DNA of 64,000 bases from BM003 sp963699835 (lineage in GTDB: Bacteria > Pseudomonadota > Gammaproteobacteria > Steroidobacterales > BM003): the NCBI GenBank assembly GCA_963699835.1, contig CAVOVJ010000005.1, positions 164,097 to 228,096 on the forward strand. The letters are read 5' to 3'. Shown in pieces: positions 37,360 through 46,910 of the stretch; position 1 is the first letter of the stretch; each line of letters opens with the position of its first letter. Position numbers and translations under genes: made by a program. A model generated the notes under the pieces. That model was not told the DNA's origin. It saw nothing but the letters and a program-made list of their open reading frames with translations, and ran no database searches.

Positions 37360-40275
37360 TCAGCGCGGGTTCGCGCACTCCAGCTCGCCGGTTACGCGCG
37401 TCAAACAGGCGTCGATCTCGAAGTTCTCCGCCTTCTGATCCTGTGGTTCCACGACTGCGATTTCGCCAATCACGTTTTCCCCGGCAGCCATTAGCGGGGG
37501 TGGCTCGCTGCCGAGATACTGGGCAGGGAGAAGATCGCGCTGACCGATCGGTTCGCCCCAGATATCGATGAGAATGAGCCGGATTACCGGGTAGGGCTGC
37601 GCGCGGGCGGCCCGGTTACGCAGGGACACCTTGATCCGTATGACATTCGGTGAGTCAGGGTTGATGATCGCGCTCATCTGCCGCAGATCGTAGGCGGACA
37701 AATCCCAGTTCTCCGGCAACGGGTAGCCGAGAGTCTCGTAGATGCTGCGCAGCGTCGGAGCAAAAGCGGAATCCGCAAGCAACTCGTCGCGGCGCGCATG
37801 TATCAGCTGCGCCACCAACAGCAGCGCCAGCGCGATCGTTGCGAAGGCGAACATGAGCCGCTTCCCGCGCGGGGGCGGCGAACCCGGGAATAGTGCTTCC
37901 GATGCTGCCGTTGCACGCGCTTGCCGTGTCTCCGGTTGCACCCGGAATATCCCGCTCGATGGCATCGGCAACGGCCGATTCCAGCTGCGGATCGGCAGGG
38001 GATACCGTGCTCGCGACGAATGTCTCGTACAACAGGTCGGTCGGGTCATCGTTCTGCGCGGCACTGGCGCCCGACGGTACGGTCTCCGCGTCGTCGCCAT
38101 ATCGCGTCTTCGCCTCGGTTGCGGCGTCCGCCGTGCCGGGTGGGTTGGCCGCGGTCTCGCTCGTCGGGGCCCAGCCCGAGTTGCGCCGAGAGGTTCTCCC
38201 AGGCTTCCTCGTCTACATCGTTGAGGTCGGATTCATCCGGCAGTTGCAGATGGACACCGGATGTTTCCGCGTAGACTTCGACGGGCACGGATTTCTGCTG
38301 ATTCTCGCGCAGGATGTCGGCGAGCAGGGACTGTTCGACCGGCTGCGATTCATTGGCAGCGGAGTCAGGTGGCGTCTCTGGCGCGGCGGCAGCGGGTTCA
38401 TCGGCCGGCCCGTCGTCATCCCAGTCCAGTGCATCGAGCCCCTCGAATACACCGGCGAAATCGTCTTCGTCTTCGTCATCGTTCGGAGGTTTAAATTGAC
38501 GAATTCTGCCTGATCCTCGCCGCGCAATTCGTCCTCATCGTTATGCTCTTCGCTGAGGGCGTCGACCGCGGCGTCGAGTTCTTCGTCGAGATCGATTTCA
38601 ACGGCGGCGGAGCCGGCGCGGTCGTCGGCTACGCCGGCGGTTGCCGCGGCATTCCAATCGTCCTGTTGCCAACCGCTGTTCGTTATCGTCAAGGTCGTCG
38701 CTGGCAGCCTCGGAAAACAATGCCGCCAGTTCAGCATCGCCGGCTGTTTCGTCTTCTTCATCACGTCCGGCGCCAGCAATGGCCTCCGGCTCGACTTCTT
38801 CCGCTTCCGCGGCCGGCCCAGCTGCGGCCTCATCGGTGGTGCCGATTTCGGCTTCGGTAGGACCACGCGGCGCGACGTGTTCGTATTGCTCGTCGTCGAG
38901 GGCGTCCAGCGCGGCGTTGATTTCCTCGTCGAGATCGATCGCGGCGGCAGCAGCGTCCTCGAGGTCACTACCCGCCCCGGGCGCCGCCGCGACCTGCCCG
39001 TCGTCCCGGTAGTCGCTGCGCTTCTTCACCGGTATCCGCACCGGCATCGTTTGCGGCGTCCCGCTCGTCTAATGCGCCGGTACCCCCGGCCGATTCCGCA
39101 TGCTGTTGCCCGGGCACTTCGGCCCGGGAGGATTCGGTGTGGTCGGCAGTGCCGAGGCGAGGCGCAATCTCCTGGCCGTCCCCGCTATCAAACACACCGG
39201 CCATTTCCTCATCGATCGGCGCCTCCACGTTGCTTGGGCCCGTGCCCCAGACATCCTCGGCCTCCACGGTGCCGGGTTCACGAGCGGCAGCGGAGGATTC
39301 GAACGCTGCGCCGATCGGGGCAGTGGCGGAGTCGGGCTCTTTGTGTTTTCGGCCACCCCAAAGGCGTTGCAAAAAGGTTCTGGACGGACGGTTTTCTTCG
39401 CTGAAACCGTTATCCGCAGTCACATCGACCGCGTCGCCCCGCTGCGCTGCTATCGCGGATTCAGCGCGGATCTCATTGTGTTCCGATTCGACCTGGTGTG
39501 GTGCCGGTTCGGATTGCAGCGCGACCGCGCCGGAGTCGCTGTGCCGGGGCGTATTCCGCCCTGCCTCGTCATCCTCCGCGGCCGTCTCGATGCTGTGTTC
39601 GCTGTCTCCGCCATCGTCACTTTCGTCCTCGTCCGACAACGGCTCCATATTCCAGTGTGTTGCGGTATGGTCGTCTCTGGACAGTTCCAACCCGGCGACG
39701 TTCGTCGCCGGAGCCGGCTCGGTGCCGCCGTCGGGGATGCCGTGCTCGTCATCGAAATACAGCCCTTGCCACGGATCCTGGCCGGACTCGGTTGCCGAAC
39801 TCGCGCGCCCGGCGGCTGACTCGTGATTGCCGGTTGCCGCCTCTTCGTCATCGCTGGTCTCATCTTCGTCGGTGGCAGCCGCGGTAAAACCCCGTTGGTC
39901 GGGATTGTGCGAGTCCGTTTCGCTGTGCTCCGGATCCTCGTCGCCCCCGGTCTCGTCGGCAAATTCCGGCGCCTCAAGGATGCCGCTTGCCTCGAGCAGT
40001 TCTTCGTCGAGCAGGCGGGTGTCGCTGAACCCCTCCGGCTCGGGTGCCTGTTCTTCATCGGGTGCCGTCGACCCGGTTGCCGGATCTTCGTCCGTCGGCA
40101 CCTGTTGTTCGGGTTCCGCCGCATCCGTGTGCTCTCCGTCCGATTGCTCGACCAGTTCATCAAGGGCATCAAATACGTTGGAGCACTTTCCGCAGCGCAC
40201 CTTGCCGCGCGCTATGCGCAATTGTTCCGGCGTGAGCCGAAACAGCGACTGACATTCCGGGCAGCGGGTAAACAT
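37360..40275 (-). CDS. zinc-ribbon/DUF3426 protein with long acidic linker, several frameshifts
   Basis: I read this as one gene of about 970 codons broken by roughly five frame changes (near 39010, 38640, 38500, 38175 and 37890). The N terminus is an MJ0042-type zinc ribbon (CPEC at 5-8, CGKC at 28-31, with SLFRLTPEQLRIARGKVRC). The C terminus has one membrane segment (FAFATIALALLLVAQLI) and a DUF3426 domain (LGYPLPENWDLSAYDLRQMS). Between them lies a very acidic, probably disordered linker of about 700 residues containing near-copies of IDLDEEINAALDALDDE. Zinc-ribbon/DUF3426 proteins are regularly found after prmA in gammaproteobacteria, as here (three bases apart), but are usually a few hundred residues long. 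The function is unknown. The frame breaks make the exact linker sequence unreliable. Confidence 0.75.
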
Positions 40276-40278
40276 GGG

Positions 40279-41157
40279 TCAGCGGCGCTGGCACGCGAGC
40301 GCGGCCCAGCCATCGCGAATGCCGTACATTGCGACGCTGAAGCGCTGCGAAAACACGGCTGCAACATCGTCAGCCTGATTTTCTAAAATTCCCGACAAGA
40401 CTGCTGTTCCGCCTGTGGACGTGAGTCTGGCTATCGTTTCAGCGAGTTCCGTCAACGGACCCGCCAGTATGTTGGCCATTAGGATATCGCAATTCAGGCC
40501 CTCGGGTTCCACCTGCGCCGTCGCACAAAGACGATCGGCCACGTCATTACGGCGGGCATTTTCGTTTGTCGCCGCCAGCGCCTGTGGGTCGATATCTATA
40601 GCGATCGCGCGCGCCGCGCCCAGTTTTAACGCGGCGATTGCGAGGATGCCGGAACCGCAACCGTAGTCGATGACGGTCCTGGCGGTGACATTCTGCCCTT
40701 CCAGCCATTCGAGACACAATGCGGTCGTGGGATGGGTGCCGGTGCCGAACGCAAGACCGGGATCGAGCCAAACGGTCACCTCGCCCGGGCCGGTTTTGCG
40801 CTGGTCGGTCGGGCTGACCCACAAACGCCGACCGAATCGCATCGGACCGAAGTGCTGCAGCCACTCGCGTTCCCAGATCTTGTCCTCCAGTGGGCGAAGC
40901 TGGTTGGGAGGAAGTTTGTCGCGGGCCAGAGCGGCACGCAGATGCCGGCGCAGGAATTCCACGTCTACGCTGTCGTCGAACACGGCGCTGAGCCGGGTGC
41001 GTTGCCATAATGGCGTTTCGCCCGGCAATGGCTCGAGTATTTCCTCGCCGTCCTCGGCCAGCAGGGTGATCGATTGTGCGCCGCACTCGAACAGGGCGGA
41101 CTCGACGGTTTCGAGATCGAGGTGGCGGATAGAAATGACAAAGGTTGCGATGGGCAT
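40279..41157 (-). CDS. prmA: ribosomal protein L11 methyltransferase
   Basis: A 292-residue SAM-dependent methyltransferase (293 in E. coli) that trimethylates ribosomal protein L11. The N-terminal substrate-recognition domain (LETVESALFECGAQSITLLAE) is followed by the catalytic part. It contains LDPGLAFGTGTHPTTALCLEWL, the SAM loop VIDYGCGSGILAIAALKLGA, and LMANILAGPLTELAETIA with the conserved NI(L). The ATG at 41157 is the family N terminus. It lies between accC and the DUF3426 gene in the conserved order accB-accC-prmA. Confidence 0.95.
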   Translation of the reverse strand: MPIATFVISIRHLDLETVESALFECGAQSITLLAEDGEEILEPLPGETPLWQRTRLSAVFDDSVDVEFLRRHLRAALARDKLPPNQLRPLEDKIWEREWLQHFGPMRFGRRLWVSPTDQRKTGPGEVTVWLDPGLAFGTGTHPTTALCLEWLEGQNVTARTVIDYGCGSGILAIAALKLGAARAIAIDIDPQALAATNENARRNDVADRLCATAQVEPEGLNCDILMANILAGPLTELAETIARLTSTGGTAVLSGILENQADDVAAVFSQRFSVAMYGIRDGWAALACQRR

Positions 41158-41197
41158 CGCTGGGTTCCCCCGCGGTCCGCGGACGCCGCGTTCCGGT

Positions 41198-42538
41198 CTA
41201 CAGGCCGAGACGTTTCTCCAGGTAGTGAATGTCCGTACCGCCGGTCTTGAATGCGGAGTGCTGGCAGATTTCCTGGTGCAGCGGGACGTTGGTTTTGATC
41301 CCCTCGACCACGATTTCGGCCAGCGCATTTCGCATTCTTGCAATGGCGAGTTGGCGGGTTTCCCCATGTGCAATCACCTTGCCGATCAGCGAGTCATAAA
41401 ACGGCGGGACGTCGTAACCCGAGTAAGCGTGACTGTCGACGCGGATTCCGGGCCCGCCTGGCGCGTGCCAGAGCATTATTGGCCCCGGCGAGGGCATGAA
41501 GGTCTTGGGGTCCTCGGCATTGATCCGGCATTCGATAGCATGGCCGCGTATCTCGATGTCTTCCTGGGCGTAGGGCATGGGCCGCCCGGCAGCAATTTCG
41601 AGCTGCGCGCGCACCAGATCGACGCCGGTAATCATTTCGGTGACAGGATGCTCGACCTGGATGCGCGTATTCATCTCGATGAAGTAAAACTCGTCATCCT
41701 GGTACAGGAACTCGAATGTGCCGGCGCCGCGGTAACCGATAGCCTGACAAGCCCGAACGCAGCGATCCCCGATCATCTCTCTTTGCGCCTCGCTGATGCC
41801 TGGCGCGGGCGCTTCCTCGATAACCTTCTGGTGCCGCCTCTGCATTGAGCAATCGCGTTCGCACAGATGGATCGCATTGCCGTTGCCGTCAGCGAGCACC
41901 TGGATCTCGATATGGCGAGGATGCTCGAGATATTTCTCCATGTAGACGGTTTCGTCACCGAACGCGGCAAGAGCTTCGCCACGCGTCAGGTTGACCGTGT
42001 TCAGCAGCGACGCTTCTGTATGCACGACCCGCATGCCGCGCCCGCCGCCACCGCCGGATGCCTTGATGATCACGGGATAGCCGATGCTGCGCGCCATTTT
42101 TTTATTTTCGTCGTGGTTGTCTCCCAGCGGTCCGTCCGAACCGGGCACGCACGGGATTCCGGCCGCACGCATGGCGCGAATCGCCGACACCTTGTCGCCC
42201 ATCAGGCGGATGGTTTCGGCGCGCGGACCTACGAAGATAAAGCCGGATTGCTCGACGCGTTCCGCGAAATCCGCGTTTTCCGCCAGGAACCCGTAGCCGG
42301 GGTGGATCGCGATCGCGTCGGTCACCTCGGCCGCACTGATGATCGCCGGCATGCTGAGATAGCTATCCGCAGATTTTGGTGGCCCGATACACACGGTTTC
42401 ATCGGCCAGAAGGACGTGCTTCAGGTTGCGATCAGCCGTCGAGTGCACCGCGACGGTTTTGATGCCCAGCTCGCGGCAGGCGCGCAGAATCCGCAACGCA
42501 ATCTCGCCGCGATTGGCTATGAGCAGCTTCTCCAGCAT
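41198..42538 (-). CDS. accC: biotin carboxylase subunit of acetyl-CoA carboxylase
   Basis: A 446-residue ATP-grasp carboxylase that loads CO2 onto the biotin of AccB in the first step of fatty acid synthesis. It shows MLEKLLIANRGEIALRILRA, the ATP-binding KASGGGGGRGMRVVH, ERDCSMQRRHQKVIEEAP, and the active-site region EMNTRIQVEHPVTEMITG. The size matches E. coli AccC (449). It follows accB by 18 bases, the usual accBC operon. Confidence 0.97.
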   Translation of the reverse strand: MLEKLLIANRGEIALRILRACRELGIKTVAVHSTADRNLKHVLLADETVCIGPPKSADSYLSMPAIISAAEVTDAIAIHPGYGFLAENADFAERVEQSGFIFVGPRAETIRLMGDKVSAIRAMRAAGIPCVPGSDGPLGDNHDENKKMARSIGYPVIIKASGGGGGRGMRVVHTEASLLNTVNLTRGEALAAFGDETVYMEKYLEHPRHIEIQVLADGNGNAIHLCERDCSMQRRHQKVIEEAPAPGISEAQREMIGDRCVRACQAIGYRGAGTFEFLYQDDEFYFIEMNTRIQVEHPVTEMITGVDLVRAQLEIAAGRPMPYAQEDIEIRGHAIECRINAEDPKTFMPSPGPIMLWHAPGGPGIRVDSHAYSGYDVPPFYDSLIGKVIAHGETRQLAIARMRNALAEIVVEGIKTNVPLHQEICQHSAFKTGGTDIHYLEKRLGL

Positions 42539-42556
42539 GGCAGCGGGAATCTTCAG

Positions 42557-43009
42557 TTACTCGATGATGAAAAGGGGCTGGTTGTATTCCACCGGCTCCG
42601 CATTTTCGACCAGGACGGATACGACCTTGCCCGCGCGATCGGCTTCTATCTGGTTCATCATTTTCATCGCCTCGATGATGCATAACACGTCGCCGATCTC
42701 CACCTGGGAGCCGATCTCAACGAACGGTTTGGCGCCGGGTGCAGGCGAGGAGTAGAAGGTGCCGACCATCGGGGCCATGACGGTGTAGCCATCATGAGCG
42801 GGTTTTTCCTCGGCACTCGCAGGGCGCGTTTCCGCGGCCGGCGCCGCCGCGATGATAGCGGGTTGCGCCGCCACCGGCGTGGCCGCCGCGGGCGGGCCGC
42901 TCGGATAGCGGCTGATCCTGACCCCTTCCTCGCCCTCCGTTATCTCCAGTTCGGCTATCCCGGATTCCTCCAGTAGTTCGATGAGTTTCTTGACCTTTCT
43001 GATGTCCAT
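42557..43009 (-). CDS. accB: biotin carboxyl carrier protein of acetyl-CoA carboxylase
   Basis: A 150-residue protein. It has a short N-terminal helix (DIRKVKKLIELLEESGIAE), an alanine/proline-rich flexible linker at about residues 37-72, and a C-terminal biotinyl domain with the biotin lysine at residue 116 in IIEAMKMMN. The thumb loop (APMVGTFYSSPAPGAKPF) typical of AccB is present. It carries the biotin between AccC and the carboxyltransferase. It lies downstream of aroQ and upstream of accC on the same strand. Confidence 0.97.
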   Translation of the reverse strand: MDIRKVKKLIELLEESGIAELEITEGEEGVRISRYPSGPPAAATPVAAQPAIIAAAPAAETRPASAEEKPAHDGYTVMAPMVGTFYSSPAPGAKPFVEIGSQVEIGDVLCIIEAMKMMNQIEADRAGKVVSVLVENAEPVEYNQPLFIIE

Positions 43010-43057
43010 CGTTTTTCCCCAGTACGTATCGGCGCGGTCTGCGCGGTGCCGCGTCGA

Positions 43058-43507
43058 TCAGCCCCCAGTGCCGGAACCCAGTTTGATAGCCGCGGCGAGA
43101 GCGAGCTCATAGCCGTAGGTGCCCAGTCCCACGATACAACCCGCCGCGATATCGGACAGATAGCTGTGATGGCGAAATGGTTCGCGTGCATAAATGTTGC
43201 TGATATGAATCTCGATGAAGGGTTTGCCGCAGCCCGCCAGCGCATCACGCAGCGCGATGCTGGTATGCCCGAGCGCCGCAGGATTGATGATCAGTACATC
43301 GCTGGCGTCGGCTGTCGCAGCCTGGACTCGGTCGATCAGTTCGTGTTCCGCATTGCTGCGAAAGCAATCCAGGCGGCACCCCGCTTTCCCGGCCCGGGTC
43401 CGCAGGTCCTGCTCGATCTCGTCCAGTGTGCGCGAACCGTAAATGCCGGGCTCGCGGCTTCCCAGCATGTTCAGATTGGGACCGCTTAACAGAAGCAGAT
43501 TTGCCAC
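43058..43507 (-). CDS. aroQ: type II 3-dehydroquinate dehydratase
   Basis: A 149-residue dodecameric dehydratase of the shikimate pathway that converts 3-dehydroquinate to 3-dehydroshikimate. Visible motifs are LLLLSGPNLNMLGSREPGIYG with the catalytic tyrosine, FRSNAEHELIDRV, IINPAALGHTSIALRDAL and the catalytic histidine region FIEIHISNIYAREPFRHHSY. The start is GTG at 43507, which places the conserved N terminus correctly though no strong ribosome site is visible. The order aroQ-accB-accC is conserved in many gammaproteobacteria. Confidence 0.96.
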   Translation of the reverse strand: MANLLLLSGPNLNMLGSREPGIYGSRTLDEIEQDLRTRAGKAGCRLDCFRSNAEHELIDRVQAATADASDVLIINPAALGHTSIALRDALAGCGKPFIEIHISNIYAREPFRHHSYLSDIAAGCIVGLGTYGYELALAAAIKLGSGTGG

Positions 43508-43634
43508 GGAGGGTCTCTTGTTCAGCTGGTTTGCGGGAATTCGCGGCAAGTTTAACGCCATTACGCCGCAAATCGCTACACTTTCGAAGATTTTAGCTTG
43601 TGCGATGCAGCACCGGGAGGCACTGGCGGTGGAG

Positions 43635-44249
43635 TTACTTGTAGGTCGTCGCCTGCATCTGCTCACTGATTTTCTGACGCGCCGCGGCCAGACCGATCGC
43701 GCCATCACTCAACTGTGCGACCGCCGCAAACACGATTTCCGCCTGCTCCCGGTGTACTTCGCCGAGGTGCAGGTGAACGACCTGGCCCTTGTGGTCGGTA
43801 AACGCGGTCAGCGGCAGCCCGATGAAGTCCATTCCGAATGCCTCTGCAGCATCGATGGCTTCCTGTTCGCCGATCAGCACCGGGTAATTCACCGCGATTT
43901 CCTGCAGAAACGCCAGCACGTCCTCGCGAAAATCCACTGCTACGCCAATGACCTGGATTCCGGCGTCGGCGTATTCGCTCTGCAGCGCATTCAGCAACGG
44001 AATCTCGCGCCGGCACGGCGCACACCAGGTGGCCCAGAAATTGACGACCAGGGCGCTACCGTCCCACTCGCTGATCGAGCGCTCATTGTCGTCGCTGTCG
44101 TTGAGCGCGAATATCGGCCGCAATTCGCTCATGGAAAGGAGCGGGCCGGGCTGAACCGATACGGGGCCTGCGCCGCGCTGGGTTAGCAGCAGACCGAGTA
44201 CCGCAATCGCGGCCACTGCGCCGACTATCAGGAGTATTTTTTTGTTCAT
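43635..44249 (-). CDS. TlpA-like membrane-anchored thioredoxin
   Basis: A 204-residue protein with an N-terminal membrane anchor (KKILLIVGAVAAIAVLGLLL) and a periplasmic thioredoxin fold. The redox site is WCAPC in VVNFWATWCAPCRREIPLL. It belongs to the AhpC/TSA-Redoxin-like TlpA/ResA group, usually reduced by DsbD or CcdA and used for cytochrome c maturation or other periplasmic thiol reduction. The ATG overlaps the dsbD stop as ATGA, which fits DsbD being its electron source. Confidence 0.9.
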   Translation of the reverse strand: MNKKILLIVGAVAAIAVLGLLLTQRGAGPVSVQPGPLLSMSELRPIFALNDSDDNERSISEWDGSALVVNFWATWCAPCRREIPLLNALQSEYADAGIQVIGVAVDFREDVLAFLQEIAVNYPVLIGEQEAIDAAEAFGMDFIGLPLTAFTDHKGQVVHLHLGEVHREQAEIVFAAVAQLSDGAIGLAAARQKISEQMQATTYK

Positions 44250-46480
44250 CGGGGGGAGACGGCTCCGTAAGCGGCGCTGACATGAGCCGCGAATTCCTCT
44301 GCCGGCATGAAGCCGACAACTTCTCGCCCGCGAATCTGGGCGCCACTGGCATCAAAGAAAACGATAGTCGGAGGGCCAATGATATTGAATCGTTGCAGAA
44401 GTGCCCGATCCAGATCATCGTTTTCCGTTACATCAGCCTGGAGCAAAAGAATGTCGCGCAGCGAATCCTGCACCGCGCCATCGGTAAAAGTGTAACGTTC
44501 CATTTCCTTGCACGACACACACCAGTCGGCGTAAAAGTCGAGCATGGCCGGCTGGTTGCGAGCCGCTGCCATTCGCAGTTGAGCGTCCAGATCGGCGGTG
44601 GTCTTGATGCGGGTGAAGGCGACGCCGTGTTCGCTGTTGGCGGCGCCGGGGCCGCCGAGTCCGGCCAGCGGCTGCAGCGGATCGCGCCCGCCAGCGGCGA
44701 GCCCGATCAACAGCAACAGGCCGTAGGCGAGGGTAACGACACCGAGCGCGCGTGCGAGCTGGCGCCAGATGCTGGCGGAGTCGGGCAAAGCGGTCAGTGC
44801 GCCAAAAAACACGCCGAGCGCGACCGCGAGCAATGCCCACAGCAACATGATCACGGCACCAGGGAGAATGCGCTCGAGCATCCACACCGCGACGCCGAGC
44901 AGCAGGAAGCCGAAAAACGCTTTGACCCGCTCCATCCAGACCCCGGCCCTGGGCAGAATCTTTCCGGCCGACGCGCCAAACACGATGAGCGGCACGCCCA
45001 TGCCAAGGCTCATGAAAAACAGCGCAAGCCCGCCCCGGAACACGTCACCGGCCTGGCCAATAACGGCGAGCGTAGCTACCAGAGGGGGTGCCACACAGGC
45101 GCTGACGATCAGCGCCGACAGCGCGCCGACGATAAAGGTGCCCAGATAGGTGCCGGTCTGGCGCTGGTTGCTCATGTTGCTGAGCCGCGTCTGCAGTGCC
45201 GCGGGGACCTGCAGTTCGAACAGGCCGAACATGCTCAGCGCCAGCGCCACGAACAACAGGCTGAACGTCACGATAATCCACGGCTGCTGGAACACCGCCT
45301 GCGCCTGTTGCCCGGCCATCGCAAACAGCGCGCCGGCGATGGTGTAGGTCAGCGCCATGCCCATCACGTAGGTGAATGACAACGCGGTGGCTTTGGCGGT
45401 ACTGGTGTTCTCGCCCTGCCCGACGATGATGCCAGACAGGATCGGAATCATCGGCAGCACGCACGGCGTGAAAGCAAGCAGGATGCCGATGCCGAAGAAC
45501 GTGGCAAGGACGAGCAGGAGGTTGCCCTCGCCGATCAGCTTCGCCAGTCGGTCCTGTTCTGACAGGGGCACGCTCGCCACAGCTATGGCGGTTGTCTCGA
45601 CAGCATCGACCGCCGGCACATAAAGTGGCAGTTCGCGGGTCATCGGCGGGTAGCAGATCCCGTCCTCTGCGCAGCCCTGGAGCGCCAGGCGCAGGACGAT
45701 GTCGCCGTCGTCGGGGCCGCTGCGGGCGAACGGGACACGAATGTCGACCGATCCGTAGTAGACCTCCGTCGCGCCGAAGTACTCGTCGGTCTTTGGCTCG
45801 CCCGGGGGCAGTTCGGGGGCGCCAAGCTGAATCAGGGAGCTGTCGGTGGATACGGCGAGTTTATCGCGGTAAAGGTAGTAACCGTCGGCAATCGTCCAGC
45901 GCAGCAGCAGGTTGTTGGCGTCGGCCAGAATGGCGTCGACGACGAAAGCCTCTTCGGCCTCGAGAAAGGCGGTTTCGTTGCCACCGCCGGTGGCGCCGAG
46001 AATAGCGCCGAGGTCGGATCGCGGCGCTGTTGCTGCCGCTGTTCGTTGGGGCAGAGCGACATCTGTCGTCCAGGTGTCCGGGGGATAGCACAATCCGATG
46101 TCGGCGCAGCCCTGTAGCCGCATCTGCAGCTCGAGCCGATTTTGCTCGGGGGGAGCCGAGTAGGGAATCTCGATCGCAAAGGTGTTGCGGAAGATCTCCA
46201 TTTTTCCAAAGAATTCGTCCTCATGGATCTCGCCAGGCGGGAACCGCGGATCGCCGAGACTGACCTGATCGTCCGGACTCGTGAATCTGAACCGCTTTCT
46301 GTACAGGTAGTAACCGTCGCCCAGCGCGAACGTCACAACGACTGTCTCGGCGTTGGCTTCTACGCGGTAAGGGAACGCCTTTTCCGGTCGCAGCGGCTCG
46401 TCCTGGGCGGACAGGGCCGGGCCCGCCAGCAACAGCAGCCCGAATAACGCGAGTCCGATAAAGCCGAGCCGTCCGCTCAT
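44246..46480 (-). CDS. dsbD: thiol:disulfide interchange protein DsbD, duplicated N-terminal domain
   Basis: A 744-residue inner-membrane electron carrier moving reducing power from cytoplasmic thioredoxin to the periplasm. A signal peptide (GFIGLALFGLLLLAGPALSA) is followed by two DsbD-alpha immunoglobulin-type domains in tandem, each with the cysteine pair (CADIGLCYPP near residue 125, CAEDGICYPP near residue 270). The eight-helix DsbD-beta core follows (FTPCVLPMIPILSGI, SACVAPPLVATLAV), then the C-terminal thioredoxin domain (FYADWCVSCKEMERYTF). E. coli DsbD has 565 residues and one alpha domain, so the extra length is explained by the duplication. The ATG at 46480 overlaps the cutA stop as ATGA; the upstream ATG at 46504 lies inside cutA. 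Confidence 0.95.
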   Translation of the reverse strand: MSGRLGFIGLALFGLLLLAGPALSAQDEPLRPEKAFPYRVEANAETVVVTFALGDGYYLYRKRFRFTSPDDQVSLGDPRFPPGEIHEDEFFGKMEIFRNTFAIEIPYSAPPEQNRLELQMRLQGCADIGLCYPPDTWTTDVALPQRTAAATAPRSDLGAILGATGGGNETAFLEAEEAFVVDAILADANNLLLRWTIADGYYLYRDKLAVSTDSSLIQLGAPELPPGEPKTDEYFGATEVYYGSVDIRVPFARSGPDDGDIVLRLALQGCAEDGICYPPMTRELPLYVPAVDAVETTAIAVASVPLSEQDRLAKLIGEGNLLLVLATFFGIGILLAFTPCVLPMIPILSGIIVGQGENTSTAKATALSFTYVMGMALTYTIAGALFAMAGQQAQAVFQQPWIIVTFSLLFVALALSMFGLFELQVPAALQTRLSNMSNQRQTGTYLGTFIVGALSALIVSACVAPPLVATLAVIGQAGDVFRGGLALFFMSLGMGVPLIVFGASAGKILPRAGVWMERVKAFFGFLLLGVAVWMLERILPGAVIMLLWALLAVALGVFFGALTALPDSASIWRQLARALGVVTLAYGLLLLIGLAAGGRDPLQPLAGLGGPGAANSEHGVAFTRIKTTADLDAQLRMAAARNQPAMLDFYADWCVSCKEMERYTFTDGAVQDSLRDILLLQADVTENDDLDRALLQRFNIIGPPTIVFFDASGAQIRGREVVGFMPAEEFAAHVSAAYGAVSPR

Positions 46481-46800
46481 TGTGATGTGTTGTCTTCGAT
46501 CCATTTCAGATATCCGGGGGATCCGTGGGTGATAGGGACCGCGATGATCTCGGGAAGTTCGTACGGGTGCGCGTCCTGCAACAGTGTTTCGAGCGCCTCA
46601 TACGCCGATCTGCGGGTTTTGAACAGCAGCATGATCTCGACAGTTTGCTGCAATTTCCCTTCCCACGAGTAGAACGAGTTCACACCCGGCAGTTGATTCA
46701 CACAGGCGGCAAGACCCGACTGTACCGCTTTCGTCGCAAGGCACCGCGCGGATTCCGGATCGGGGCAGGTCGTGATGACCACCAGGAATTCTTCGTCCAT
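46477..46800 (-). CDS. cutA: divalent-cation tolerance protein CutA
   Basis: A 107-residue trimeric cytoplasmic protein: EEFLVVITTCPDPESARCLA, NQLPGVNSFYSWEGKLQQ, and the conserved HPYELPEIIAVPI ending SPGYLKWIEDNT. Family members bind copper or other cations, and the gene is often cotranscribed with dsbD. It is the first gene of the long leftward run. Its ATG is 198 bases from groES, which is divergent, so its promoter must lie in that shared gap. Confidence 0.95.
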   Translation of the reverse strand: MDEEFLVVITTCPDPESARCLATKAVQSGLAACVNQLPGVNSFYSWEGKLQQTVEIMLLFKTRRSAYEALETLLQDAHPYELPEIIAVPITHGSPGYLKWIEDNTSQ

Positions 46801-46881
46801 ATTGGGGTTTCGTCGGGGATTTTCTCGGGCGGGATTGCCCGCTGGATCAGATGTTATTGAATAATAAACAATTTTTTTACG

Positions 46882-46910
46882 CTTGAAAAATGGCGGCGCG
46901 CCCCTATTAT
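46882..46910 (+). promoter_or_regulatory. sigma-32-like heat-shock promoter of groESL
   Basis: CTTGAAA at 46882-46888 matches the sigma-32 -35 box. After a 12-base spacer it is followed by CCCCTATTA at 46901-46909, close to the CCCCATNT -10 box. It lies immediately upstream of the CIRCE operator and about 90 bases before groES. Confidence 0.75.

Noticed and set aside
37360..40275. Programmed frameshifting in the DUF3426 gene
   Set aside because: Five changes in both directions without slippery heptamers or hairpins fit sequencing errors better.
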